From Candidatus Symbiopectobacterium endolongispinus (lineage in GTDB: Bacteria > Pseudomonadota > Gammaproteobacteria > Enterobacterales > Enterobacteriaceae), in contig NZ_JAFJYB010000008.1 in the NCBI RefSeq assembly GCF_018777385.1, forward strand, positions 1 to 64,000: DNA of 64,000 nucleotides. Reading direction: 5' to 3'. Both the position numbers and the translations under genes were made by a program. Shown here piece after piece: positions 29,391 through 39,541 of this stretch (position 1 is its first letter; every line of letters begins with the position of its first letter). The notes under the pieces were generated by a model, which saw only the letters and a program-made list of their open reading frames with translations, had not been told where the DNA came from and ran no database searches.

Positions 29391-29661
29391 ATGCGTTGGT
29401 TTGATAGTTACGTAGACGAACTTAAAAAAACTTAAATTACCAAGCGATTATGCTGTCGCCCAGTTCCTAGGGATACCAAGGCAGAGTATGACCAAAGTAA
29501 GAAATGGAGCAGTTTTAGGGCATGATAAATGCCTCAGGATAGCTACCGCCCTAAAAAAAGATCCTCTGGAGATCATAGCCACGGCTGAAGCCCAAAAGGA
29601 GAAAAACAAAGATCTAAAAGCTATATGGTTAAAGCTAGCAAAAGAAAGAGGGAATGAATAA
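29391..29661 (+). pseudogene. Small phage transcriptional regulator (HTH), frameshifted
   Basis: The restored protein is about 89 aa: MRWFDSYVDELKK, then LPSDYAVAQFLGIPRQSMTKVR (helix-turn-helix, quoted across the turn), GHDKCLRIATALKKDPLEII and a basic tail. It resembles small regulators found in Xanthomonas- and enterobacterial inoviruses. One base too many in the A-run near 29430 breaks the frame. The true start may be the ATG at 29377, which has AAGGA upstream but would need a further shift. It is divergent from rep with repeat operators between, the arrangement of a phage repressor. Confidence 0.65.
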
Positions 29662-29664
29662 TAC

Positions 29665-29706
29665 GTTCCAAATTGGAACAAGAGTCCACTATTGATAGTG
29701 GACTCT
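29665..29706. repeat. Palindrome and 12-bp inverted repeat after the phage regulator
   Basis: GTTCCAAATTGGAAC at 29665-29679 is a perfect 15-bp palindrome. It is followed at 29681-29706 by AGAGTCCACTAT and its exact complement ATAGTGGACTCT around a TG loop, then GTACGATTTTT. The second element probably terminates the regulator transcript. Either could also be an operator or a packaging or minus-strand-origin hairpin. Confidence 0.6.
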
Positions 29707-29750
29707 GTACGATTTTTAACCACCATATCCGCTAGGAAAGGTCTCACTGA

Positions 29751-30113
29751 ATGCCTGACGAAAAATCACTCATCATTGCGTATGACTGCAAAGACAGTAT
29801 CGATTTTGATGAAAAAGCAGATGATTTTCCGCTTAGAAGAATTAACAATCTGGCAACAATAAAAGGGCTTTTACTAAACACGTTTTTAAATTTAACAGAC
29901 GAAGATGACGCACCAACCTACAGACCCTACAAAGAAACGCTCAAGCCAGAGGATCAAGAGAAAGAAATGGTTTTATGGCTACAAGAAATGAGTATGGATT
30001 TTTTCACATTCAAAAATGAAGACAACCTAACCTTAAATAAGAAGCTCAAGATATTGAATAATTTGTGTTTTTTCCCACCGATGTATTTATGGCTGGATGG
30101 CGAAGAAATCTAA
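29751..30113 (+). CDS. Unknown 120-aa phage-borne protein
   Basis: I do not recognise the family. The protein is acidic (many Asp/Glu: KDSIDFDEKADDF, NLTDEDDAP), with no signal peptide or membrane helix and an aromatic C-terminal patch (NNLCFFPPMYLWLDGEE). A ribosome binding site (AGGAAAGG) precedes the ATG at 29751. It lies between the phage regulator and the dif-like end site, the usual place for accessory cargo in inoviruses. It is intact among broken neighbours. An antitoxin, immunity or superinfection role is possible but unproven. Confidence 0.6.
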   Translation: MPDEKSLIIAYDCKDSIDFDEKADDFPLRRINNLATIKGLLLNTFLNLTDEDDAPTYRPYKETLKPEDQEKEMVLWLQEMSMDFFTFKNEDNLTLNKKLKILNNLCFFPPMYLWLDGEEI

Positions 30114-30132
30114 TATTCTTCCTAATGGCACA

Positions 30133-30218
30133 GGTGCGCATAATGGCGTTATGTATAAATCTGGTTCGGGCGCCCCATGCCGACGCAGTCGCGGGGCTGA
30201 ACCCGATTCAACATAACG
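30133..30218. other. dif-like XerC/XerD site within a folded attP-type hairpin
   Basis: The 28-bp site at 30133-30160 reads GGTGCGCATAA (identical to the E. coli dif XerC arm), a 6-base centre TGGCGT, and TATGTATAAAT. An inverted partial copy follows: ATTCAACATAA at 30208-30218 differs in one base from the XerD arm of dif. The two copies can pair (CGTTATGT at 30147-30154 with ACATAACG at 30211-30218). The stem continues with GGTTC/GAACC and GCCCC/GGGGC up to a loop at about 30177-30192. CTX-type phages integrate through just such a folded single-stranded attP. Confidence 0.75.
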
Positions 30219-30231
30219 GCGTATCAAATTA

Positions 30232-30255
30232 GTGAACCTCATCCGTGAGGTTCAC
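30232..30255. repeat. 10-bp perfect inverted repeat beside the phage end
   Basis: GTGAACCTCA at 30232-30241 and TGAGGTTCAC at 30246-30255 are exact complements around a 4-base loop. No T-run follows, so a terminator is weakly supported. It is just outside the dif-like hairpin. Confidence 0.6.
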
Positions 30256-30314
30256 TGTGTAGGCTTAAATATACTATTCAACGGTTTTCCAGTAGAGAAT
30301 GACGAGTCGCTCTA

Positions 30315-30512
30315 TCATTGTGGCTTGTAGTTGAACCCTTTCGACCAATTCCACGCAAGTGCCATGGGGGAAATAGTTAACTGTAATATATCATTGACGT
30401 GTGTGGTTGAGATATCAGGAATTATTCCTTTTACACTTTTGCTTAACGCCATTAGATTTTCATGTAACTGTATGGATGGCGTTATTACTCTTTCATCAGC
30501 GATTGCATGCAT
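30315..30512 (-). CDS. Small hypothetical protein (65 aa)
   Basis: A possible small gene on the minus strand, starting at the ATG at 30512 with GGAGG 4 bases upstream and ending at 30315. The sequence (MHAIADERVITPSIQLHEN... to NWSKGFNYKPQ) has no family I know. A perfect 26-bp palindrome lies about 50 bp upstream and could be its operator. The good ribosome binding site and the palindrome are the only support. It may be non-coding. Confidence 0.4.
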   Translation of the reverse strand: MHAIADERVITPSIQLHENLMALSKSVKGIIPDISTTHVNDILQLTISPMALAWNWSKGFNYKPQ

Positions 30513-30560
30513 AAAACCTCCGATTTTTTCATACGGCATGATTAAAGTATATATGACAAA

Positions 30561-30586
30561 TTGCATATCACTGCAGTGATATGCAA
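30561..30586. promoter_or_regulatory. Perfect 26-bp palindrome, candidate operator
   Basis: TTGCATATCACTG at 30561-30573 is followed immediately by its exact complement CAGTGATATGCAA at 30574-30586, with no spacer. There is no T-run. It lies upstream of the small minus-strand reading frame ending at 30315. Size and perfection suggest a binding site for a dimeric regulator. Confidence 0.65.
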
Positions 30587-30748
30587 TCACCACTTTAAAT
30601 TGATTTAATTTTCGTCAATCCCAGTTGGTTTTATTTTAGGTTTTATTTATGTATTGTTTTGCTTTTTGATTAGATGTTCGTTATTTTAAATGTAACTTTA
30701 ATTGTAAATATATAATATTTCGATAGTAATTAAAATAATATTTCCACC

Positions 30749-30782
30749 GGCGATATCCGCGTTCATTAGCGCTGATATCGCC
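30749..30782. terminator. Hairpin after the ankyrin gene
   Basis: GGCGATATC at 30749-30757 pairs exactly with GATATCGCC at 30774-30782. AT-rich DNA flanks both sides (TTATTTTATTA to the right). It lies just downstream of the ankyrin-repeat gene on the minus strand and probably terminates it. The flanking 30590-30745 is AT-rich and without a recognisable gene. Confidence 0.7.
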
Positions 30783-30811
30783 GTTATTTTATTATCTGCC
30801 AACCGTTGATG

Positions 30812-33800
30812 TCACGATAACCTCTGTGCAGCCGCACCGAACCCGTGGAGGGTTGCCGTCATCATGCTCATCAGCGAGAAGCAATCGGTCAGATTGCGGC
30901 GTGAAGCGATCATCAGCGGGGTTTCCCCGGCGGCATTGGCTCTATTTGGGTCAGCGCCAGCGGTGAGCAGGCTGGTGACCATCTGGATAACCTCATCCTC
31001 TTCAACCTCGTCTTCATCGAAAAATAACGCGGTATGCAGTGGCGTATTCTCACCGTCATCTGGTGCATTGACGTCAAACCCTTGCTCACAGCAGAGTATC
31101 ACGATGGCCTGATGCCCGAGATAGCAGGCATAGTGCAGCGGTGTGATACGCCGATCGTTAGCCTGATAGGCAACCTCTCCGTGTAGCAGCGCCGTTCTGA
31201 ACTGGGCTTCCGCCGCATCGCTATGACGCTGCAGGCAGATGGCGTGCAGCAGGTTGTCGCCGTTATTGGCGCACTGGTGGCGGATTTTTGATGTGGATTG
31301 GCGCGCCCACAGCAGGTCGAAATAAGGTGCGGCGCAATATTGTGCGGCCAGCATCAACGGCGTTCGACCAAGTTTATAAGGCTGTTGCGCGTCGGCGCCG
31401 CGCTCCAGCAGCAGGTGGACAATAGATTCCCGGTTGGCGCGTAGTGCAAAGATCAGCGGTGTATCGCCATCCTCATCCGCGGCATTGATATCCGCGCCAT
31501 GATTGAGCAGACGTTTGACGATCTCGCCTTTTAGTTCCGGATCGAAGCTGTGCTCTGCCTCCGTCTCTTCGTCATCGTGGTAGGTGTCGTAACTGTAAGC
31601 GCGTGCTATCGCCTCATGCAGAGCGGTGCGCCCTTGTGCATTCGCCTGACGCGTGTCAACGCCGTGTGCCAACAGTGCCTCTAGCCCGGCCAGACTCCCG
31701 TACCAGGCAGCGCACATCAAGGGATAGTCTCCATCGGGATCGATCCAGTGACAGTCGGCACCGGCCGCTAACAGCAGTTCTACGGTTTCGCGGCGCGAGA
31801 CTTTATTGACCCACCCCCCAATTGCTCAGGGCGCGGTGCAAGGCGGCGGAGTTATCGAACCCGCCGACGGCGTTTGGCATTTGGACACCGCCATCAACAG
31901 CAGCGTCGCCTCGGTGCCGCTTCTCGCTTCAAGGTCCAACAGCCCGCGCCGTTCCAGCTCATCAAGGTACGGGGTCACGGTCGATTCCGGTCTGCCGCTC
32001 AGACGGGTGCAGGCAAAATGGACAAACTGCTCTTGTTTGATACAGGTGCGGTGAGCCGGAGCGGCACCGTGATCCAGCAGCAGGGTAAAGATGTCGAAGT
32101 ACTCCCGCATGATGGCCCATTCAAGCGCGCTGTTTTCCAACCGTGTCACCCCGTTGCGATGATCGAACTCCGGCTTGAAGCGGCGCGTCGAGGTGCAGTT
32201 GGGATCGGCCCCCGCGCTCAACAGCATGTTGCACATGGCATACGCATACTCTGGCGTAATTTTATCACGGTCCCCACTCACACGATCCATGGTGTAGAAT
32301 CAGCAGCGGTTGTTCAACATAGACGATGCTATCGCCTTTGATCTTCCTGCCAATAATCCGATTCGGATCGTTACCGACGATCAGACGTTGGACGGTTTCC
32401 AGCGACACGCGGGAACCGATGGCGCGCTGTAGCGGATCGCCATAGATCTCACTGGTAACATCGAGGGGTTCCGGCAGGGTATCGAGCAGCGGGCTGATAT
32501 CCTCACCGGCTTTTGCGTAGTCCAGGTAATAGGCGATCATGTTGCCGTTGAAATGTTCGTCTTTAATCTCGGCATTCAGCGGCCAACCGATATCCAGCAG
32601 GGTGCGAGCCAATGGAATAAAATACTCTGCATCGTACAGCGCAATGCACGCCGCAAGCGTATGGGTGGTGCTCAGTGGCGCATAGTCATGCTGGTTATAA
32701 TGGAACGGCTCTGCGAGCGGTAATGACAGCCCCTTGCTGCGGTAGATCCCATGTAAACGGCGCAGCACAGCGGATATCTTGCTCAGGCGCATCCGTTCTC
32801 CGTGGGGGTTCTGAGTGAAAAGGTAAGAGAACACCGTACCCTGTTTACAATCGATCCAGGTGAGATTGGCACCGCGCTCCAGCAACCAGGTCAGCAGAGC
32901 CTGACTATGTTCCACGTCGTCGGGCCAACCGACGACGATGTGTAGGGCGCTGATCTAGAAATGGGACCAGGCACCCGACGTATTAATGTCAGCGCCTTTG
33001 TCCAGCAGGGTGCCCAACAGGGAGAGTTTTTCATCCCGGCGAAGACCAGTTGCGGTGGCGATATTGATAAACAGGGTATTGATATTGGGGGCATCGTGCG
33101 GCAATTCGTCAATGATCTGCCGGATGGTACGCGAATCATGGATCAGGATACTGATGGGAAGCTCATGCCCTTGGCTCTGGTTCAACTCGAAAATCAGTTT
33201 TACCTGCTTGTGCCGGAAGTTTTTGCTGGTGAGATAATCGATGATTTCCCCTTTCTCATCAGCAGGAATGCTGATCCCGGCTTGCAGCAGCCGGATAAAA
33301 CCGGCGAAGTGCCCGCGTTTGAGCGCTTCCAGCCCGATACTGGCATAATGGCAACTGTCCAAATCCAGATCGTGTTGCAGCCCGCCTTTTTCCAACTCAT
33401 CCAGTACGCTGGTGAAGGTGGTAATACTGAGTTTGTCCTGGGTGTTGTACAGCGTACCGTTGGTCAGCGCTGAATAGAGCGGTGTTGCCCACGGCTGTTC
33501 TGCCCGGTTGACGTCAGCGCCCAGGCGGATAAGCCAACGCAGACGCAGGGTATCAATGGTGATGTGTTCCTGGCTCAGGTAGTAGGCAAGCATCGTTTTA
33601 CCGCTGGCTCGGGTATCGATCGCGTTCAGATCCAAGCCCTGCTGCAGAAAGAACGCGACGTGTTTCTCTTTCAGATCCTTACGTCGCACCACATGGTGCA
33701 GCAGCGGTAAGCCATCGATATATTCCGGCAGGAAGATACCGGAATCGAGAAACGCTTCAATCAGCGGCAAACAGAGTGAATTGACGACCTCGTTTATCGC

Positions 33801-34019
33801 GGGGAGGTGTCTGCCCTGTTCACCGATCAGCGGCTCGCTCCCCTGCGACGGCAGGTAGCGTGCAATCTTCGCTTCGCGGTAGATGACGGCATAGCGCAGC
33901 GGCGCGTAGCCGTGCTCATCAGGTTGATTGCAGTTGGCAGCATCGATGCGCTGCTGGATTTTTCTGAGGCGACCTGATTTGATCAGGTCGCCTAGGGTCT
34001 TGGGGCGGCTGAAAAACAT
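30812..34019 (-). pseudogene. Large ankyrin-repeat protein, one stop and three frameshifts
   Basis: Joined across its breaks the gene would encode about 1070 aa with ankyrin repeats throughout, for instance DEHGYAPLRYAVIYREAKIA near the N-terminus, NAQGRTALHEAIARAYS, DEDGDTPLIFALRANRESI and ANAAGETPLMIASRRNLTD at the C-terminus. TAG at 32955-32957 interrupts after AWSHF. Frames shift near 32285, near 31880 and in the G-run near 31820. I use the ATG at 34019; an upstream ATG at 34061 is possible. No signal peptide or enzymatic domain is seen. Ankyrin proteins of this size are often host- or protein-interaction factors. Function is unknown. Confidence 0.82.
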
Positions 34020-34091
34020 CGATTTGATTTCGCGTATCCTTACGTAACCGCATGATATCACGACATCGTTGACACCGCATCGGTGAAAAAA

Positions 34092-35107
34092 CTAGCGATA
34101 AAACGGTCCCGTCGTCACCGAATCGCGCAGGATCAATGATGCCGGATAGGCCTTGCGTTGACTCAACGTCCCATAATCCAGCATGGACAGCAGTCGGTTG
34201 ATGATCTCTTGAATCATCTCGCCCAACGGCATTTTCACGCTAGAGAGCGAAGGGATGGTAAACGCCGCCGTGGGCAAGTCATCAAAACCAATTACCGATA
34301 CCTGCTCGGGCACACCAACGCCGCGCGTATAGAGCTGTTTGAGCGCACAATGGCCATGTCATCATTGCTGGCGACCAACGCGGAGAAACTGACCTGATTG
34401 TCGAGCAGGGTGTTGACGGCCTCAACACCATTAGTGAGTGCACACTTACCGAGAATGATACGGCGTTCATCCACGGGAATCGTGTGCTCTTCCAATGCGG
34501 CTTTGTAGCCTGCGAGGCGTTCCATGCCGGTGGGCGAATCCAGTGCGCCGGTGATAAAGGCAATTTCACGATGCCCTTGCTCGATAAGGTGGTTGACGGC
34601 ATTGCGGCTGGATTCATGCTGATCGGAGTAAATGCAGTAGCTGTCATTCACCCGTAACCGGCGGTTCAGTACCATGATGGGCTGTTTATGTTGGCTGATG
34701 ATCTGATCCATCTCATCAATGGTAAGAAAACGCGGATAGATGATGATGGCATCGCAGCGTAAATCGATCAGGAATTGAATCGCGGCGCGCTCTTCTTCAG
34801 CGCTGTGTTTGCCATCCACCAGCAGCAGTTGGCGGCCGTGCGCCTCGGTCATTTTTGCCGCTTGAAACAGCAGCTCACTGAAGTAAGTACCGTGATATAG
34901 GGTATTGGTGATCACCAGCCAAATGGTTTGTGATTTTTGCGCAGCGAGGTTACGCGCCAGCAGATTGGGGCGATAGCCGCTCCCTGCTATCGCTTTGAAT
35001 ACACGATCTTTTGTTTCCTGGCTGACGTAACCGTTACCTGACAACACTCGCGATACCGTCGATTTGGCGACCCCGGTCTTCTTTGCCACCTCAAGAATGG
35101 TTGTCAT
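34092..35107 (-). pseudogene. ascG: LacI-family repressor AscG, one frameshift
   Basis: AscG represses the aryl-beta-glucoside (arbutin, salicin, cellobiose) genes ascFB. The helix-turn-helix TILEVAKKTGVAKSTVSRVL and the sequence NGYVSQETKDRVFKAIAGSG closely match E. coli AscG, as do SGYRPNLLARNLAA and GKHSAEEERAAIQFL. One G is missing near 34317 in SNDDMAIGALKQL. The frame is then restored as VPEQVSVIGFDDLPT to the end at 34092. It is divergent from ascF with two palindromic operators between them. Loss of the C-terminal effector domain would probably inactivate it. Confidence 0.92.
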
Positions 35108-35200
35108 GTACTGTTACCCGCTAAATAGTCATCTTGCGACAGTCTACCCATTTTGCCGTTGCTTTTCAGTAGCTTCGTTGAAGCGGTCATGTTAACGACA

Positions 35201-35289
35201 GGTGATCGTTATCACGAAAAGGAAAATTAATGGTTTTCCTCTCTTGTTTGGCGCTGTGAAACGTTTCATGATTTTGTGGAACCGGTTCC
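35201..35289 (+). promoter_or_regulatory. ascF control region: CRP-like site and two AscG-type operators
   Basis: GGTGATCGTTATCACG at 35201-35216 fits a CRP site (GTGA-N6-TCAC). TGAAACGTTTCA at 35257-35268 and GGAACCGGTTCC at 35278-35289 are perfect 12-bp palindromes of the LacI-family type. They lie 45-77 bp before the ascF start. The layout implies repression by AscG and activation by cAMP-CRP. Confidence 0.75.
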
Positions 35290-35333
35290 CTATGGCGATT
35301 TTTTCCGCACCGACACCAAGAGATAACCCACTT

Positions 35334-36785
35334 ATGTCCAAGAATTATGAAACTGTCTCTCGCGCTATTGTGGATGCGCTGGGAGGACTGGAAAACACTG
35401 AAGCGGTGACGCACTGCATGACGCGTTTGCGCTTCGTGGTAAAAGATAAAACGCAGGTAGACAACCCGACGCTCAAAGCCATCAGCGGCGTGATGGGCGT
35501 GGTAAACACGGAAACGCAGTGTCAGGTGATTATTGGCAACAACGTTGCGAAAGCCTATCAGGAAGTGTTGAAGCTCGGCCCGGCGGGTGCTGCGGGCACG
35601 CTGCCCGATGCCAAACGAAAAATCACCTTAAAAAGCATTGGCGCAGGTATTCTGGACGCACTGATTGGCGCCATGTCGCCGCTGATCCCGGCGATTATCG
35701 GCGGCTCGATGGTGAAACTGCTGGCTATGATCCTCGACATGTTCGGCCTGTTCGAGAAGGGCTCCTCTACGCTGGTGATCCTGAATGTGATCGGCGACGG
35801 CGCGTTCTTCTTCCTGCCTATCATGGTGGCGGCCTCGGCGGCACTTAAATTCAAAACCAATATGTCGCTGGCTATTGCCATTGCGGGCGTGTTGGTGCAT
35901 CCCAACTTTATCGACCTGATGGCAAAAGCGGCACAAGGGCAGGTGGTCGAGCTGGCGTTTATTCCGGTCACGGCGGTGAAATATACCTATACGGTTATTC
36001 CGGCGCTGTGCATGACCTGGATTCTGTCGTACATCGAAAAAGGCATCGATCGCATTACGCCGGCAGTGACGAAAAACTTCCTGAAACCGATGCTTATCGT
36101 GCTGGTCTCTGCACCGATCGCCATTGTGATTATCGGCCCGTTGGGCATCTGGATCGGTAGCGGCATCTCTTCCATCGTTTAAACCATCCATGGCTATCTT
36201 GGCTGGTTATCGGTGGCGATCATGGGGGCGCTGTGGCCGCTGTTGGTAATGACCGGTATGCACCGCGTATTTACCCCGACCATCATTCAAACCATTGCGG
36301 AAACCGGTAAAGAGGGCATGGTGATGCCTTCAGAAATCGGTGCCAACCTGTCGCTCGGCGGCTCCTCGCTAGCGGTGGCGTTCCGTACCAAAAACCGCGA
36401 GCTGCGTCAGACTGCGTTGGCGGCAGCGGCATCCGCCATTGTGGCCGGGATCTCCGAACCTGCGCTGTACGGCGTGGCGGTGCGGCTGAAACGTCCGCTG
36501 ATTGCCAGCCTGATCAACGGTTTTATTTGCGGCGCGGTAGCCGGAATTGGCGGCCTTGCCAGCCACTCCATGGCGTCGCCCGGGCTGTTTACCAGCGTGC
36601 AGTTTTTCGATCCGGCCAACCCGATGAGCATTGTCTGGGTGGTGGCAGTGATGATTTTGGCGGTGTTGTTGTCGTTTGTACTGACACTTATTCTCGGCTT
36701 TGAGGATATTCCTGAAACCGAAGAGGAATCGCAGCCAACCAAAACCAAAACAAGTGAACCCGTGCAGGCCACCAGCGTTAGTTAA
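35334..36785 (+). pseudogene. ascF: PTS beta-glucoside transporter EIIBC AscF, one stop
   Basis: AscF imports and phosphorylates aryl-beta-glucosides or cellobiose. The EIIB domain contains the phosphocysteine in VTHCMTRLRFVVKD. EIIC follows with many membrane helices and matches E. coli AscF closely (IGAGILDALIG, MSPLIPAIIGGSMVKL, GANLSLGGSSLAV, SEPALYGVAVRLKRPL). TAA at 36180-36182 interrupts between ISSIV and TIHGYLGW, where E. coli has Tyr. The rest is open to 36785, so the protein would lose the second half of EIIC. Start is the ATG at 35334. The internal lesion is a single substitution. Confidence 0.92.
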
Positions 36786-36789
36786 TTGA

Positions 36790-38244
<1,455 letters not shown>

Positions 38245-38284
38245 CCGAGAAACGCTATCATTGGTGTATCGCATCAGATTCTGT

Positions 38285-38328
38285 AAAAAGGCCGATCCCG
38301 ACGTTAACCATTTCGGAATTGGCTTTTT
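38285..38328 (+). terminator. asc operon terminator
   Basis: AAAAAGGCCGAT and the later ATTGGCTTTTT form an imperfect stem (G-U pair and one mismatch) with a T-run at the end. It lies 40 bp after the ascB stop codon. Confidence 0.75.
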
Positions 38329-38453
38329 AATAAACCAACCATAAACAAATCTGTGGTTGGGTTGCTTCCTGAAATATGATTACATAACGGTTTAGTTAAC
38401 GACTGATATTAGATAGGGGTTTATTTCCGAAACTCAACACTATTATATCTCTT

Positions 38454-39401
38454 ATGGCACTTGCAACTTTTGATGAAATATCATCCCCGATGAGCCGCTG
38501 GCAGTTACTGAGCCATTTGCTTCGCGGGGATATTCACCCTGATGAGAAGAGCATTTGGCTAAAGCCCGCCTACCGCCTTAAATTTCTGGCGCGCTCGCTC
38601 CTTCACCCTGTTTTGACGCTGAACTGGCTCCACTACATTGCCAGTCATCCGCAGCGGGCGCAGATGCTGTATGCCCAAATGGCGCTGCCCGATAAACTTC
38701 AACGACCATACCTCTCTAGCCGTTTTTCTGCCCGCAACGCTTTGGCCGCGCTTTGTTATCACTATGATGCCGTGGCCTGCGCCAATCCAAGGTTACGTCG
38801 CCTAATGCTGGCGCCTGGCGGTGTACCGATCGTCAATTTTCAGGGTAAAAGCGGTGCTGCTTACGCGTTGCTATTGGGTTCCCACTCCTCACTGGATAAA
38901 GAGGGAGAGATAACGCTTCAGTTGTGTACTGAAGGGATGCCGCTGGCGCGCATGACCATGACCGTGGTGCAGTTCGAAGGACAGAGAGCGTTATTTATCG
39001 GCGGATTACAAGGGCCGACGCGGCACTTGCAACAACAGAAGGCGCGCATTTTGCAGGTAACGCGTGATTGCCATGGATTGTTCCCTAAACGGCTGGTGCT
39101 AGAAGCGGCCTGCGTACTGGGCGAGCTGTTAGGGATTGAGTGCATGATAGCGGTGGGAAATCATACTCATGTTTATCAGAATTGGCGCTACTGGCGTAAA
39201 AAGAAAACCAGTTTTCATGCCGATTATGAGAGCTTTTGGCTCTCCGTGGGGGGGCAATTGCGACCCGATGGCGTGTGTCAGTTGCCGCTGCGTATTGCGC
39301 GCAAAAGTCTCGACGACGTTGCCAGTAAAAAACGGGCAGAGTATCAGCGCGCCAACGGCGTGTTGGCGGAGATCCATCATCAGCTGCATGCCTTGAAATG
39401 A
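38454..39401 (+). CDS. VirK/YbjX (DUF535) family protein
   Basis: An intact 315-aa protein of the VirK/YbjX family. Typical are the QGKSGAAYALLLGSHSSLDKEGE core, FIGGLQGPT, and the C-terminal aromatic region VYQNWRYWRKKKTSFHADYES followed by FWLS. In Salmonella and Shigella relatives the family is PhoP-regulated and linked to survival of antimicrobial peptides or to export of virulence factors. The biochemical role is unknown. It stands alone, with the asc terminator upstream and zitB downstream. No signal peptide. I see no obvious PhoP box. Confidence 0.85.
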   Translation: MALATFDEISSPMSRWQLLSHLLRGDIHPDEKSIWLKPAYRLKFLARSLLHPVLTLNWLHYIASHPQRAQMLYAQMALPDKLQRPYLSSRFSARNALAALCYHYDAVACANPRLRRLMLAPGGVPIVNFQGKSGAAYALLLGSHSSLDKEGEITLQLCTEGMPLARMTMTVVQFEGQRALFIGGLQGPTRHLQQQKARILQVTRDCHGLFPKRLVLEAACVLGELLGIECMIAVGNHTHVYQNWRYWRKKKTSFHADYESFWLSVGGQLRPDGVCQLPLRIARKSLDDVASKKRAEYQRANGVLAEIHHQLHALK

Positions 39402-39487
39402 GATCTTGATGCCTGTCTGATATGATAATAATGCGGATGAGCACGGCGATCGTTGCGGCCGGTAAACTGTTTGCATTGCTTGACTTT

Positions 39488-39515
39488 TAATATATGAGTA
39501 GCAATTCATATATTA
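39488..39515. promoter_or_regulatory. ArsR/SmtB-type operator upstream of zitB
   Basis: TAATATATGA at 39488-39497 and its exact complement TCATATATTA at 39506-39515 are separated by 8 bases. This AT-rich ATATGA..TCATAT inverted repeat is the usual form of SmtB/CzrA-family operators. It overlaps the likely promoter 27 bp before the zitB ATG, consistent with metal-relieved repression. Confidence 0.78.
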
Positions 39516-39541
39516 AATCATCTAAAGGCAGGAGAGGTACA

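Larger units (their letters stand above)
25622..30160. mobile_element. Remnant of a filamentous phage (Inovirus)
   Basis: About 4.5 kb between truncated fliZ and a dif-like site contains, on the minus strand, a replication initiator of the phage II/X family, an ssDNA-binding protein (frameshifted), two small single-helix coat proteins and a broken long secreted protein in the place of the adsorption protein. A regulator gene and a 120-aa unknown gene lie on the plus strand. This order is that of Inovirus genomes such as CTX- or Ypf-type phages. No assembly ATPase gene (pI/Zot) is recognisable, so the element cannot make virions alone. The right end lies at the dif-like site. The left end is inferred from the fliZ break. 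Confidence 0.85.

Noticed and set aside
30133-30160. Native chromosomal dif of the replication terminus
   Set aside because: The centre and XerD arm differ from the enterobacterial dif and an inverted partner copy forms a hairpin, which fits a phage attP better. Not fully excluded.
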